The translations under genes were made by a program, and so were the position numbers. Shown here one piece after another: positions 35,724 through 47,542 of a stretch of DNA of 64,000 nucleotides. Every line of letters begins with the position of its first letter. Within the stretch, counting starts at the first letter, position 1. The DNA is taken from NCBI GenBank assembly GCA_947069175.1, contig CAMTDV010000022.1, positions 36,147,476 to 36,211,475 of the forward strand, given 5' to 3'. This DNA comes from Scalesia atractyloides. Its lineage: Eukaryota > Streptophyta > Magnoliopsida > Asterales > Asteraceae. The notes below the pieces were generated by a model. That model had not been told where the DNA came from, ran no database searches, and saw only the letters and a list, made by a program, of their open reading frames with translations.

Positions 35724-35734
35724 TAGGGGGAGAT
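35724..35734 (+). other. Polypurine tract of the copia element
   Basis: TAGGGGGAGAT directly before the 3' LTR start TGTTGG. It primes plus-strand synthesis. Confidence 0.8.
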
Positions 35735-36378
35735 TGTTGGAATTCAACCCAACAAAAGAACAGATAATAGAATGCCAAAATATACTACAACCTCTGATCC
35801 TAATGATAATGTAACATCTGCCCAAGTCAAGCTCTGCTGAGGACTAAACGTCCAAGGCCTGCCATAGCTAAACTCTGTTGAAGACAAAGCTCTGCTGAAG
35901 TCTAAAGTTAAAGGTCTGGCAAGGCAAAGCTCTGCTGAAGACCAACAGAGGATGTATCATCCGTGTTTTCTATCAGTCCTTGTAATGTCTAGTTTATAGT
36001 AGTGGTTAGCTTAGCAGATGTTATTAGTTTGTTATTTTTGTTAAGTGTCACTTTCATGCTATCATAATAAGATGCTCAGTGGTTAGGATTGTAATATAAA
36101 TAGAACAGTGCATGTACTGTTCTATTTGATCACTTTCATCGATTATCACTCTAACATATCTTCCTTACATTCTGTACGAACAAATCAGTGATCTTGGGTT
36201 GAGGGGGAGATTGTGAGTCATATGCAAGTAATTATAATTACGAAAGCATGACAATGAAAACAATCTCTCAACTATTATGAATTAAAGTTCATTGTTCCAC
36301 TACAAGTTCTTCTTATTTATCTTCTTTCATTTACCATTTTTAGACCTTTCATAAACAGTTCACACTCAAATCCTAACA
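35735..36378 (+). repeat. 3' LTR of the copia composite
   Basis: It starts TGTTGGAATTC and ends CAAATCCTAACA, with TATAAATA at 36095-36102. It matches 21006-21688 closely apart from a missing ~42-bp tandem unit and small indels. The flanking CGGTG pairs with CGGCG before 20723. Confidence 0.85.
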
Positions 36379-36418
36379 CGGTGACACACAACGCCATCGC
36401 TCCAGCCAGATAAGTATC
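36379..36418. other. 40-bp host remnant between two retrotransposons
   Basis: It contains the right target copy of the copia composite (36379-36383, CGGTG), 30 bp of original DNA, and the left target copy of the gypsy element (36414-36418, GTATC). Removing both insertions would join 20722 to this segment and then to 47548. Confidence 0.7.
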
Positions 36419-38021
36419 TGTTACACCTCAATTTCCACATGCGAAGTTTTATCGCCAGGCGTGTGACTACCTAGGATCTAGCCACTAATCATGTTGAACG
36501 TACTATTTAAATTCATAAAACCTCACTAATAACATGATTAGCAGTAAAGTTTAATCGTTCATAACACAGTTTATGTTGCAGCAGAAAAAGTAAAGTAAAA
36601 GCCAACAAGAACTCAAAACCACAAGTTCAATAAATGTTTCAAAACATAAAGTTTAATGAACCACACCAATCCAGCAGTTTGCAACCCCCGTCCACAGTTG
36701 GACCTACTGACTTATAAAGCATGCAACTACATATCAACAATAAAGTTGGCGAATACAAAAATTTGAGTTTAGAAAAAGTATAGTTCACAATGTTTTTGAA
36801 TTAAGCATGCAACTACATATCAACAATAAAGTTGTCATGTAATATTTTATCATGTGGCTTTCATGCTAGACATTATAACCTACGACATGACATATGTTAT
36901 TTATACCATCACTAAACAAGTGTGGACACTTAAAATAACAATTTCGACTTTTATAAGTTTATCAATCATGCACTATAAATTCACTAAAGTTAGGTTGTTT
37001 TAGGAAGCTCGTTTACCATACTTACGGTATTGTAAAACTTAAGATCTTTTTATGTCACATACCCCTCAGTGGGGTTGGCCTTGTCTTAAATTTTCAAGGC
37101 CTAGTCTTTACCGAAAAATTAAGAAAAATCATTTACTATGCAGTGGCCAGATTCGTCACTTTATGCTTGCAGCTTACGGAAACATTTATTTAAAAATTCT
37201 CGATTACCCAATTGACGAGATTTCACTTGGAGATTCGTACAGACACCTAAGACCATCTAATGTATAAATTTCATGACCTAATTACAAGTATTCACCAAGA
37301 TATGACATAAAAAACAACACATAAATTCTGTAGAAAAATGCAGCTTTGACCATTGAAACGAACTAATTCGTTTAAAATACCAAACGACATTGAAAAATTA
37401 TAATTCTAGCACCATTAGAAGCGTATTTGAAATACTACGTTTCCAGAAAATTCAGTTTTTGTTATGTTTGGCCGGTTACAGCCGATTAAAGTCGGTTGTA
37501 ACTGTTGGACAGATTCTATTTTCGTTACCCGGTCCCCAAACGCGATTACCAACACTCCAAACGACCTAAATACATAAAGTACAACAGTTTTCATCGTTAT
37601 ATGCCACCTATACCATTGAAACCAGAAACATTCAACCAAAACATGCAACCATTAAAACCCTAGTTCACACCTAAACGATAAAAAAAGACACCATATGTGA
37701 TTTTCATGCATCCTACACTACATGTTGTCATTATAATCATCATGATCACCAAAGACACACAAAACATAGCCATACTTAAAGGGATTTCAAACCAAAATAA
37801 ACACAAAATACAAGAGCTAGAGTGAAAGAGAGAAAGTAGCGAGGGAGATAGAAAATGACCGGGGGGTGCCGTCTGCTGCTGTTGAGACGGGAGAGGAAGG
37901 TAGGGTTTCTTGTTTTTCTATCTAATACACACACATGCATATGTAACACATAAGACGAGGGGCGGTTGGGTTTGGTTTCGCTACAAGTGGGCTGAAAACA
38001 ATAGTGTTTGGGCTAGTGTCA
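36419..38021 (-). repeat. 3' LTR (left) of the gypsy element, with two deletions
   Basis: It aligns with 45031-47542, but about 665 bp (equivalent of 45412-46075) is missing and replaced by a 32-bp filler copied from 36717-36748. A further ~330 bp near the - strand start of the LTR (equivalent of 47205-47535) is also gone. This explains 1.6 kb against 2.5 kb for the other copy. The element-side end is at 38021 next to the polypurine tract. Confidence 0.75.
36717..36834. repeat. 32-bp perfect direct repeat marking a repair scar
   Basis: The 32 bases beginning AAGCATGCAACTACATATCA occur at 36717-36748 and 36803-36834. In the intact LTR copy the second occurrence is absent and about 665 bp of other sequence stands in its place. 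The shared AAGCATG at the junction suggests microhomology-guided template switching. Confidence 0.75.
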
Positions 38022-38036
38022 GCTCATCCCCAAGTT
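38022..38036 (-). other. Polypurine tract of the - strand gypsy element
   Basis: On the - strand the sequence reads AACTTGGGGATGAGC just before the LTR, preceded by TTTCGGGACGAAAT. The same wording precedes the LTR at 63082. Confidence 0.65.
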
Positions 38037-38099
38037 GATTAGGATTTCGTCCCGAAATTCAGTAGTAGCTCCAACAATGGATGCATTATTTTTAAATAA

Positions 38100-40540
38100 C
38101 TGCGGATACCTGCGCATCCTCTGATCTTCCTGTTCCCTGGTGAACTCTGTGCCATGTTTTGAATTCTAACAAACTCGAACAACAGGAATCTTACTGATAT
38201 TGAGTGTTTTGACATCTCGATCCATGATTTCAACTGGTTCCTCAATGAAACGAAGTTGTTCATCAATTTTGAGTTCTTTGAGTGGAACTACGAGTGTTTC
38301 TTCGGATAAACATTTCTTCAGATTCGATACACACAAGAAATTGTGCACACCACAAAGCTCTTCAGGTAAGTTCAGTCTATACGCCACTATGCCAATCCTT
38401 TCCGTGAACTGGAATGGTCCAACATAACGCGAATTGAGCTTGCCCTGCTTACCAAAACGAACAACACCCTTCTAAGGTGCGACCTTTAACAATACTCTGT
38501 CACCAACTTGGATTACCAACGGTTTCCTACGCTTATCAGCTTAGCTTTTCTGTCGGTCACGAGTTGCCACCATTTGGTTTCTGATCTATAAGATCTTCTC
38601 CGATGTTTAAAGCACAAGTTCAGGGCCAGTGATTTGACTATCTCCAACTTCAGCCCAACAAAGAGGTGATTGGAATTTTCATCTGTATAATGCTTCGAAT
38701 AGTGTGACCTTAATATTCGTGTGGTAACTATTATTATAAGAAAATTCCACCAGAGGTAAATCAATGACACATGCTCACAGCATGTCTTCTAGGGTTTGAA
38801 TGGTGCGCTCGGTTTGACCATCAGTTTGTGGATGATAGGTCGTGCTCATGTCTAGACGTGAGCGGAATAGTCCATGCATAGATTGCCACAAACCAGATGC
38901 GAAACGAGGATCACGATTGGATATGATGAAGATCGGCACTCCGTGCCGAGAGACTACTTCCTTCAAGTATATACTAGCAACCTACATTTTTCAGTTCCTT
39001 TGATCGCGAGGAAATGGGCAGATTTAGTTAGATGGTCCACGATCACCCAAATGGTGTCGTTCCTGTTCTGAGTTCTAGGTAGACCGGTAATGAAATCCAC
39101 GGAAATTTGCTCCCATTTCCACATTGGTAGCTCTGGTTGTTGCAGTAACCCAGATGTCTTCTTGTATTCTATCTTGACCCTAGCACAGGTCAAGCACTTG
39201 CTTACGTAGGTGGCTATGTTAGCTTTCGTATTCGGCACCAGTATAGGATCTTCAGGTCGTGATTCATCTTATCAAAGCCAGAGTGAACAGAGTAGCTAGA
39301 TTTGTGAGCTTCATCCATAACGAGATCCCTCAAATTTTCCATGTATGGAACTGATATTCATTCCAAGAAATAGCGAATACCATCTGATTTGGTTTCAAGT
39401 TGCTTTTCCATGCTTCGCGTGGACTCAGCTTCAAGGTTTGCTCCTTCAATGCTTAGGTTTGTGCAGCACGAGTCTGGTTTCTTTCCGAATGAGGGCGTCG
39501 GTTACCATATTGGCCTTACCCAAATGATACTTGATCGCACAGTCGTAGTCATTCAGGAGTTCAAACTAACGACGTTGCCGTATGTTGAGCTCCTTTTGGT
39601 CGAGAGTATGCTGAAGACTCTAGTGGTCGATGTAGGTCGTACATTTGGTACCACACAAGTATTATCTCCAAATTTTGAGGGCAAAAACTACGGCTCCCAA
39701 TTCCAAATCGTGGGTAGTGTAGTTCTTTTTGTAAACCTTGAGTTGACAAGATGTGTATGCGATTACTTTCTCGCGTTGCATCTGTACACAACCAACACCT
39801 TGATAGATGCGTCACAATACACGACAAAATCTTCAGTACCTTCTGGTAATGATAAGATAGGTGCACTATAGAGTTTTTGGTTTAATAACTAGAAAGCAGA
39901 CTCCTGGAGCATCACCCACTTATAAGTGGTACCCTTTTGTGTCAGAGTAGTGAGAGGTTGGGCAATCTTGGAGAATCCCTCGATGAATCTATGATAATAA
40001 CTCGCTAAACCAAGGAATTAGCGAATTTTAGTTGGAGTTTTAGGCGCGGGCCAATTTTAGATGGATTGGATTTTGGTGGGTCGACATGTATTCCAGCTTC
40101 ATTGACTACATGGCCAAGGATATGCACTTCCCAAATCCAGAAGTCACATTTTGATAGTTTTGCATAAAGCTGCTCGTTGCTTAGAAGCTCCAAGATAAGG
40201 CGTAAATGCTCTGCGTGCTCCTACTTGTTCTTAGATAGAACAGGATATCGTCTATGAAGACGATGACAAACTTGTCGAAGTAGGGTTTGCACACATGGTT
40301 CATAAGATTCATGAAAACGCATGTGCAATAGTTAACCCAAACAGCATGACAAGGAACTCTTAATGGCCGTACCGAGTTCTAAAGTCAGTATTTGAAATAT
40401 CTTCGCCTTAGACTCTCATCTTATGGTAGCCCGATCTCAATCGATTTTGGAGTAAAAGTTTGACCCTTGCAGTTGGTCGAATATATCATCAATTTGGGGA
40501 AGTGGGTAACGATTCTCAACAATCACCTTCTTTAGCTCTA
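38100..40540 (-). pseudogene. Gypsy RT, RNase H, integrase and chromodomain, decayed
   Basis: Reading on the - strand from 40540: RT shows an YPLPQIDDIFDQL-like segment (about 40500), the catalytic FIDDILFY (about 40255) and CDFWIWEVHILGHVVNE (40110-40150). RNase H follows at about 39880-39450 (YHLGKANMVTDAL in shifted frames). The integrase zinc region (CLTCARVKIEY) and core (WEQISVDFITGLP) are in the open frame 39238-38963, and SNRDPRFASGLWQ and YHPQTDGQTERTIQTLEDML are in 38966-38775. The C-terminal part (38387-38166) carries FLCVSNLKKCL and IPVVRV, leading to a broken chromodomain-like end. All three integrase acidic residues can be seen, but stops and shifts separate the modules. Confidence 0.8.
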
Positions 40541-41469
40541 GTCAGGTATTATGCCCCTTTATCTCTTAACAATATCGTCTTGGCGCATTCATACAGAGGG
40601 AAGGGATATTTTGGTAGGTATCAATCATGATATTTCGGTTACAGTTGGTTGTAGTAAATGGCTAGTTTTCGATTGATGAGGTAGTAAACACGAAACAAAG
40701 AGGTCGGTAGAGTATACATAAGTATGGTGCTTTATCGTAGAAAGGCTGTTTACCTTGGCATACCTCACTGAAGTAGAAAATTTTACTTTTTGCTCCTACA
40801 CTTGATGAACCTAAGTATGGCTCGTTGTTCCTCGAGTAACTTTCGTAGAGAGTGATTTTACCAAGCGAGGAATCACGCAGAATAAAGTAGACAAGAACAA
40901 TGGTATTCATTATAGCGCAACAGGATAAGACGTGAAAACATACCAAATTGTTTTATAATCCGTTGTTGAGGATGTAGATGGTCATACGAAAGAGGTATAA
41001 AATGGAAATAAAGAACGTTATTCGCAGATAGAAGTGTTACGTCGATGGTGTCAGCACAACAAGAATTAACCAGAGAAGAATGATTGTCGTACGAGTTTGT
41101 AGTGTCAAGGTTCAACTGAAACGTCTATCAAAGTTTTGAGCTTGCCCGTGTGCAAAGGAGGATAAATTCACTATGATTCATGAACTTAAATGAGTTTGTA
41201 ATTTGTCAAGTTTGTGAGTAAACAAATTCGAAAGTGTTGAACTAAGTCGTGTGCATGAATTAGGAATTGCTCATATGTCGTCAAGAGGTCTCATTACAAT
41301 GACACAAAAACAAGATTGAAATGGTAAGTTCGTATTAACCACATATCACCATCTACAAAGTTCAAAAAGTGTTCACCAAGGATTAAAAGTCAGGTTTAAC
41401 ATATTCTCTAAGCTGAGCACAATCTTATTGGAGTTTCTACATTGAGAAGCAAAGATGTAGTGTCACCGT
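40541..41469 (-). other. Decayed internal region upstream of RT
   Basis: Expected to hold protease and the start of RT on the - strand. No domain is recognisable and the ORFs (40662-40946, 40873-41115) lack motifs. The right edge is the ACCGT target copy of the solo LTR. Confidence 0.5.
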
Positions 41470-42503
41470 TGTCACACCCTAACCGATGGCGGAAACATCA
41501 GAGTGAGACGAAATAGATTGCTTAATGCATCATAACACTATTTGCGACAATATTTAAATCAAAACTCGTTCATTTCATATATCAAATAGTCAATTACAAA
41601 AGAAATCAAAATACAACAATTTCAATAAAATTACAACATGAAAGCCTAACAATCTAGGTGCGTTTCTATGTCGTCCCTACTAGATTTGTCATAAGCATCA
41701 TCATCAACCTGTAACATGTTAAAAGTATAGTTCAATACAAAAGTATTGGCGAGTACACGAGTTTAAGTACATAGCATAAGTATAAAAGAATTTACTCAAA
41801 TCCACATGGCAATTGTATACGAGGTAAGCTAGCATGCAATACTAATTGTCAAACCCAAGTGTCCACAAGAATGAATGTGTCCCTCGTCACACGAAGTAAC
41901 AAGACTAAAGTATGAATAAGAATAAGTATCAGCTTAATACTTAACAATACCCCGACAGGCGGTGTGCTACTCCTATAGCGCTATATATGTTAAGTTGGGG
42001 CTAGCCAGGTTAATGACACGAAGCATGTATGAATTTAGCATGAACCTAAGCATAACAATAAGCATGTATGACGGATCGAGTGTATAAAGCATGTAGTGTG
42101 TGTATTCGTGTATTTTGTAAGTTAACATGTTACAACCCAAATTATATAAAAGGAAAATGGGTCAAGTGTACTCACGGTTTTGCAAGCTTCCACTTGGTAT
42201 ATTTGTAAAGTGTTGGGGGAGTTTGGAGGATGGAACACCGACTTATCCTACAAGAGGAAAGTGTAGGTTGGTAAGTATTCGAATGATAACAGAGGATTAG
42301 GAACTTAAATACACCTAAAGTATGTATCGGGAAAATAATCATCTAGACTTAATACTCGTTCTTGACACTATAATACCCATTCAGGTTGATGTGTTTTCAT
42401 GGGTTAGGATACCCATTAGAAACGTAACGAGAGATTAAGTTCTTAGGTGATGTAACCTAGTACCACGACGGACAATCATTCGATTATCATCAAGGGGGTT
42501 AGT

Positions 42504-42505
<2 letters not shown>

Positions 42506-42541
<36 letters not shown>
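42506..42541. repeat. AT microsatellite
   Basis: Eighteen consecutive AT dinucleotides inside the solo LTR, likely length-variable. Confidence 0.9.
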
Positions 42542-42544
<3 letters not shown>

Positions 42545-43097
42545 AGTATACATAATAAGTAGATCATAAACATCATGGAAGTTCATAGAAGTCATGCATG
42601 GAGGTAGGAGGATAACCTTCCCTTAACCTCTTTCGTATAGTTCACCAATGCACAAGTCGTCACAAGGACAACAAGGATGGTCATGAATAAGTTAAGCATA
42701 AAAGTAAAAGACGAAAAATAATCAAAATCATCAAGTGAGGTGGTGGATTAAGGTAGGATAGCCAAGGCTTCCAAGTAATCACACACTACCAACTCAAGTC
42801 TTGTTTCAAGAACAAGCTTGGAAGGATCCAACACTTGTGGGTAAAAACCCTATTAAAACAAAAAGCTCTTACACTTGAGACCTCAAATATGGTGATGTTC
42901 CAGGTTGGTTTTCCATGGAAAACCTATGGAAACATTCCTAGAGGGAATTCAAGTGTTAAGAAAGGAAGAAAGAAAGAAGGGAGGTAAGGGTGAGTTAGAA
43001 CTCACTTTGAAAGTCTTGAACTTTCAGATGGAGAGAGAGCTTTAGAGAGAAGAAGAGAAGTGTTTGAGGTGTGAAATGAGAGTGGGAGGAGGTGGGT

Positions 43098-43105
43098 ATT
43101 TATAG
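43098..43105 (-). promoter_or_regulatory. LTR TATA box, - strand
   Basis: TATAAATA on the - strand within CAACTATAAATACCC, near 400 bp into the LTR, followed by GA/CT-rich leader sequence. It supports the - orientation of this solo LTR. Confidence 0.5.
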
Positions 43106-43506
43106 TTGAGGTAAGAGGGGTGGTTAGTTGAGTGCATTTAGTGAAGAAAACACAAATTGGACCAATCCATGGGCTAGAAACCACTTTCTCTGGATTATGC
43201 CAATTTTAGTCCTTGAACTTAGTTTATCTTCATTTCAGGCTATAACTTGTCATTTTTGCATGTATAACGCATATAAGTATGATTTAAGTATCGAGTGTGA
43301 ATGTATGAGTCTTTGCACGTATAACAAGTATCAATTTAAACTGATTGAATGCATGTAAGACATGTATATATAACAAGTATGAATTTTTATTACGATTCAA
43401 GTCTCGGATTACAAAATTGGGAAAAGAAATACGAATACAAGTCTCCATAAATAGAAACACGATTATACTTTCTAATTAAGAAAGTACGAAAAAGTGAGGC
43501 GTTACA

Positions 43507-45013
43507 ACTGTGATAATGGAATGATAGATTTGTCCAAGTCAATAATAGTAACTAGATGTCACCTTAGATGGTTAACATTGACAAGTGCAAAGGCCAGTGA
43601 AAGATTCGTATAAAAGAAAAACTCTCAGAGGATCATGACTCCTTCAATATAAGGGGTAGGGTAATTGTTTAAGTCATCGTGCTCATCTATGGGTTGACTT
43701 GTATCTCCGTCTTCCAACGTCTCTAAGACCATCGAATCATTAAGAAACATTCATTTGCAGAGTTGGGTATGTTAAGCGGTAAATCAAGTTAGGCTAAGAA
43801 TTCACACATAATAGGGAATGGGGGGTAGCCTTGTGATTGGTGGGGATGGTGATATGGTTGTTAGTGTTTCATTATTTTGGTTGTGGATCGAAGAAACGGG
43901 AGGTTGGTAATGCTCATGCGAAGTATTAAGTGAAAAAAAAGAATCTAGCAAATAATCAAAGAATTCCGGAAACTATTATGGTCACCGACGGTAGCTCCAG
44001 CAACGGTAATGGCACGTATGAAAGTTCGTTGCGTCATGGTCATGTGGATATGTTGTTTGTCCAAAACGGAGTTTGGATGTAAGGTTTCGAGCTGCGTGGT
44101 TACAAACGCGTAAAACTTGTGACTTTTAGCCACTATTTCGTTTCCAGCAACTGTAGTGGTGGTTTCCAGCAATGGCCATAGGTGGAGATGGTGTAGTTCG
44201 TCAACACAAACATATGGACATATTATTCGCCTAAATTGAGTTCGTTTGGGCCGGTTCTGGTCTACTAGACTATTAACGCACAAAACCGAATGAACGGAGC
44301 GTCAGATCTGTGTTCTGGTAGCAGCGATGGTGTCAGCAGATGACGCCAATAATTTTAGAGGTCGGGCATGTTGAGATGATCGTGTGGATAGGTAGAACAC
44401 ATGAAATGGATGTCGTATAGTCAAGTTATGGATGAAATAAGATTCTACTCGCATTTTGTGTTAGGAGTTCAGATTAAGATAGACGCGCCAATGACGTCAC
44501 GTGCGCAAAGGTATGACTCTGTAGAAACTTATATTCTTTGTTAGGGTTTATTTTGAAATGTGAGAAAAATGTTGAGGATGACTTTTGGGAACGTTTTTCA
44601 GTAACGTTAAATCATGGGTATCGTACGCGAATGGACGTATTGGTTGTATGGTTTGGAACGGTTTCAAGTCGAGCTTGCAACCTACTGATTTGGAGTAATG
44701 GGTTGGGTAATGTGATTGAAGTGATGGTTTCAGGAGCGACCGATTCCTTGCCACTAGCATGTTTTGGTTTGGAATTAGTGTTAGGGGAATACATTCTTAC
44801 CTGAGGTATATCATCTTTACATATTTAGTTTGTACGTAAGTCATGGTGTTGTAAAATATTCACATAATGCACATGTAAATGCCAAGTACGAGTATAATGT
44901 ATGCATCTAATATAACGAACTTTGCAATCTGGAGTGTGGTGTCGTGGTTTTTCAACAAAGAACGGTTATAGTCTGGTTTTCAAAAAGTTTTTAACCTAGT
45001 TCACTATAACAAA
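43507..45013 (-). other. Decayed gag/leader region of the gypsy element
   Basis: About 1.5 kb between the primer site and the nested solo LTR, where gag should start. No zinc knuckle or capsid motif is visible in any frame; the ORFs 43945-44283 (-) and 44538-44804 (+) carry no domain. A loosely repeated wording (CATGTGGATATG, CATATGGACATA and GATCGTGTGGATA at about 44037, 44212 and 44379, each after a CAGCAA/CAGCAG stretch) suggests degenerate ~170-bp repeats rather than coding DNA. Confidence 0.4.
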
Positions 45014-45027
45014 TGGCTCTGATATCA
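45014..45027 (-). other. Primer-binding site, initiator Met tRNA
   Basis: On the - strand TGATATCAGAGCCA starts three bases after the 5' LTR end. It matches the canonical TGGTATCAGAGCCA except for one G-to-A change, and fixes the element's direction. Confidence 0.75.
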
Positions 45028-45030
45028 ATC

Positions 45031-47542
45031 TGTCACACCCTCAATTTCCACATGCAGAGTTTTACCACGAGGCATGTGACTGACCAGGATCTAGCCACTA
45101 ATCATGTTGAACTACTATTTAAATTCATAAAACCTCACTAATAACATGATTAGCGATAAAGTTTAATTGTCCAAAACACAGTTTATGTTGCAATGGAAAA
45201 AGTAAAGTAAAATCCAACAAGAACTATAAAACACAAGTTTAATAAATGTTTCAAAACATAAAGTCTTAATGAACTACACCACTCCAACAGTTTGCAACAC
45301 TCGTTCACAGTTGTACCTACTGACCTGCAAAACATGCTACTACGTGTTAACAATAAAGTTGGCGAATTCACAAATTTGAGTTTAGCAAAAGTATAGTTCA
45401 TAATGTTTTTGAATTAAGCATGACTCGGGTAGCCAACCCTCATCACATAACTAAACTGTGTAGATACCAAAACTGACGTAGTAAGTTTTTATGCCCTCCA
45501 TCAATGTCTATCCGCATTAATGCAGTAGGAAAGGTCAATAGTTCACGCCCGGCTCCCAGCACGGTGTGAGGTTTTGTCAAACCTAATAGTGATATTAACT
45601 AATACCCCGTCTGCCAACCCGGTAAGCTAATCGTTATAATGTGTCAGACTTTCATAATAGAGTTGTCGTTTAGTCCAAATGTACTATCCACCTGCAGTGG
45701 ATCGTATGTTCTACAATTTAAATAAGGTAAAAACAAAAGCTTTTAGTTTCTAAATTCTAATCATTTGTTTCTTATTCATTTCTTCTTCTTCTTCTTCTTT
45801 CTATAGGGTTTCCTAATTATTTCTCCAGTGATTCTCACAAGGAACGTGCGCATAGCCCAAACTCGGGCTACCATAAAAAGTGTTGTCCCAAACCAGGGAC
45901 GCATGCTTATTAAAAATAGTTGTAAACTCACCTTAGTTTTGCTTGGTAAGACTTAAATGCTTTATAAGTTGATGTGGTCAACCACGACCTATTATGATAC
46001 CCATAGGGTTATTAGTCTGTTTAAGCAAAGCTCATAAGTTCTACACATATCTAGCAATTAGTACGCCCACAAGTTGTCACGTAATATTTTATCGTGTAGT
46101 TTTCATGTTGGACATTATAACCTACGACATGACATATGTTATTTATACCATCACTAAACAAGTGCGGACACTTAAAATAACCATTTTGACTTTTATAAGT
46201 TTATCAATCATGCACTAGAAATTCACTAAAGTTAGGTTGTTTTAGGAAGCTCGTTTACCATACTTACGGTGTTGTAAAATTAAGATCTTTTTATGTGGTG
46301 TACCCCATGGCTGCAGCTTACGGAAACATTTATTTAAAAATCCTCGAATTACCCAATTGACCCGATTCCACATGGAGATTTGTGCATACACCTAAGAACA
46401 TATATTTTATAATTTCATAACCTAACTCCAAGTATTCACCAAGATATGACATAAAACACAACACATAAATTATGTAGAAAAATGCAGCTTTGACCACTGA
46501 AACGAACTAATTCGTTTAAAATATCAAACGACATTGAAAAATTATAATTCTAGCGCCATTAGAAGCGTACTTCGAAATACCACGTTTTGGACTCCAGAAA
46601 ATTCAGTTTTCATTATGTTATGTTATGACCCGGTTGCAGCCGATTAAAGTCGGTTGTAACTGTTGGACAGATTCTATTTTTGTTACCCGATCCCCAAACG
46701 CGATTACCAACACTCAAACGACCTAAATACATAAAGTACAGCAGTTTATCATCGTCATACGCCACCTATACCATTGAAACCAATAACATTTATCCAAAAC
46801 ATGCAACCATCAAAACCCTAGTTCATACCTAAACGATAAAACAAGATACCATACACGATTTTCATGCAAACTACACTACAAGTTGTCATTGTAATCATCA
46901 TGATCACCAAAGGCACACAAAACACAGCAATACATAAAGGGATCTCAAACCGAAACAAACGCAAAATACAGCTAACCTTGTAGAGATGGATGAGAGAAAA
47001 CAAGACTGAAAGAGAAAGAGTAGCGAAGGAGAGGGAAAGCGACCGTGAGGTGTCATCTGCTACCGTCGAGAGGGGAGAGGAAGGTAGGGTTTCTTTTTTT
47101 ATCTAATACACACACATGCTTACATAACACATAAGAGGAGGGGCAGTTGGGCTTGGTTTCGATAGAAGTGAGCCGAAAACAATAGTGTTTGGGCTAGCTG
47201 CGATCTGTGTCGGAAGTAAAGAGAGGGGACAAGTAGTGTGGCGGTTTGGATTTACCAAAAGTAGGTTACAACCTCCTTTAGGCCGAGGGTTAATGTGTTT
47301 GGGCTGACGGTTGAGGTGTGGGCCACTTGGGCCATCCGCAAGCTAGAGGGGTATGGGGTGGCTCGGGTTTGGAAAATCATTTACGTGCAAACAAGGATCG
47401 GTTTCGGCTAAATTGTAATAACATCGAATTTTATACGGTCATTCAAGTAAATATTCAGTTAAACAAAAAATGTGTAATATAAATGCAAATGAGTTAACCA
47501 AAGAAACGAACTGTTGTATCTCAGAAAGTACGAGTTGTCACA
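45031..47542 (-). repeat. 5' LTR (right) of the gypsy element, 2512 bp
   Basis: On the + strand it runs from TGTCACACCCTCAATTTCC to ACGAGTTGTCACA, so on the - strand it starts TGTGACAACTCGTAC. It is the fuller of the two LTRs. It has a CTT microsatellite at about 45780-45799 and no coding capacity. TTATC follows as the target copy. Confidence 0.8.

Larger units (their letters stand above)
20723..36378 (+). mobile_element. SIRE-like Ty1/copia composite with three LTR copies
   Basis: Order: LTR stub (20723-20787), 3'-end internal fragment (20788-21005), full LTR (21006-21688), PBS, gag, protease, integrase, [solo LTR insertion], RT, RNase H, third ORF, polypurine tract, LTR (35735-36378). The outermost flanks CGGCG (20718-20722) and CGGTG (36379-36383) match at four of five bases, so the outer two LTRs belong to one insertion. 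The middle LTR has element sequence on both sides, as expected after unequal recombination between copies. Gene order PR-IN-RT-RH and a long ORF after pol point to the SIRE/Maximus lineage. Many stops and frameshifts show it is inactive. Confidence 0.8.
41470..43506 (-). repeat. Solo gypsy LTR, 2037 bp, ACCGT/ACTGT duplication
   Basis: On the + strand it reads TGTCACACCCTAACCG to GAGGCGTTACA, flanked by ACCGT (41465-41469) and ACTGT (43507-43511). A TATAAATA on the - strand at 43098-43105 sets its orientation: it starts TGTAACGCCTC at 43506 and ends GGGTGTGACA at 41470. It interrupts the gypsy element at 36419-47542. A diverged relative forms 5402-6463. It contains a 36-bp AT microsatellite and GA-rich tracts; no coding sequence. 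Confidence 0.8.
36419..47542 (-). mobile_element. Gypsy chromovirus, - strand, 11.1 kb, nested
   Basis: LTRs at 36419-38021 and 45031-47542 share the TGT(T/C)ACACCCTCAATTTCC start and long stretches of identity. Flanks GTATC (36414-36418) and TTATC (47543-47547) match at four of five bases. On the - strand the order is 5' LTR, tRNA-Met primer site (45014-45027), decayed gag/protease region, RT, RNase H, integrase, chromodomain-like end, polypurine tract, 3' LTR. A solo LTR (41470-43506) is inserted in the 5' internal region. All coding parts carry stops. Confidence 0.85.

Noticed and set aside
44538..44804. 88-codon + strand ORF in the gypsy internal region
   Set aside because: It is antisense to the element, has no domain, and sits in a degenerate repeat region.
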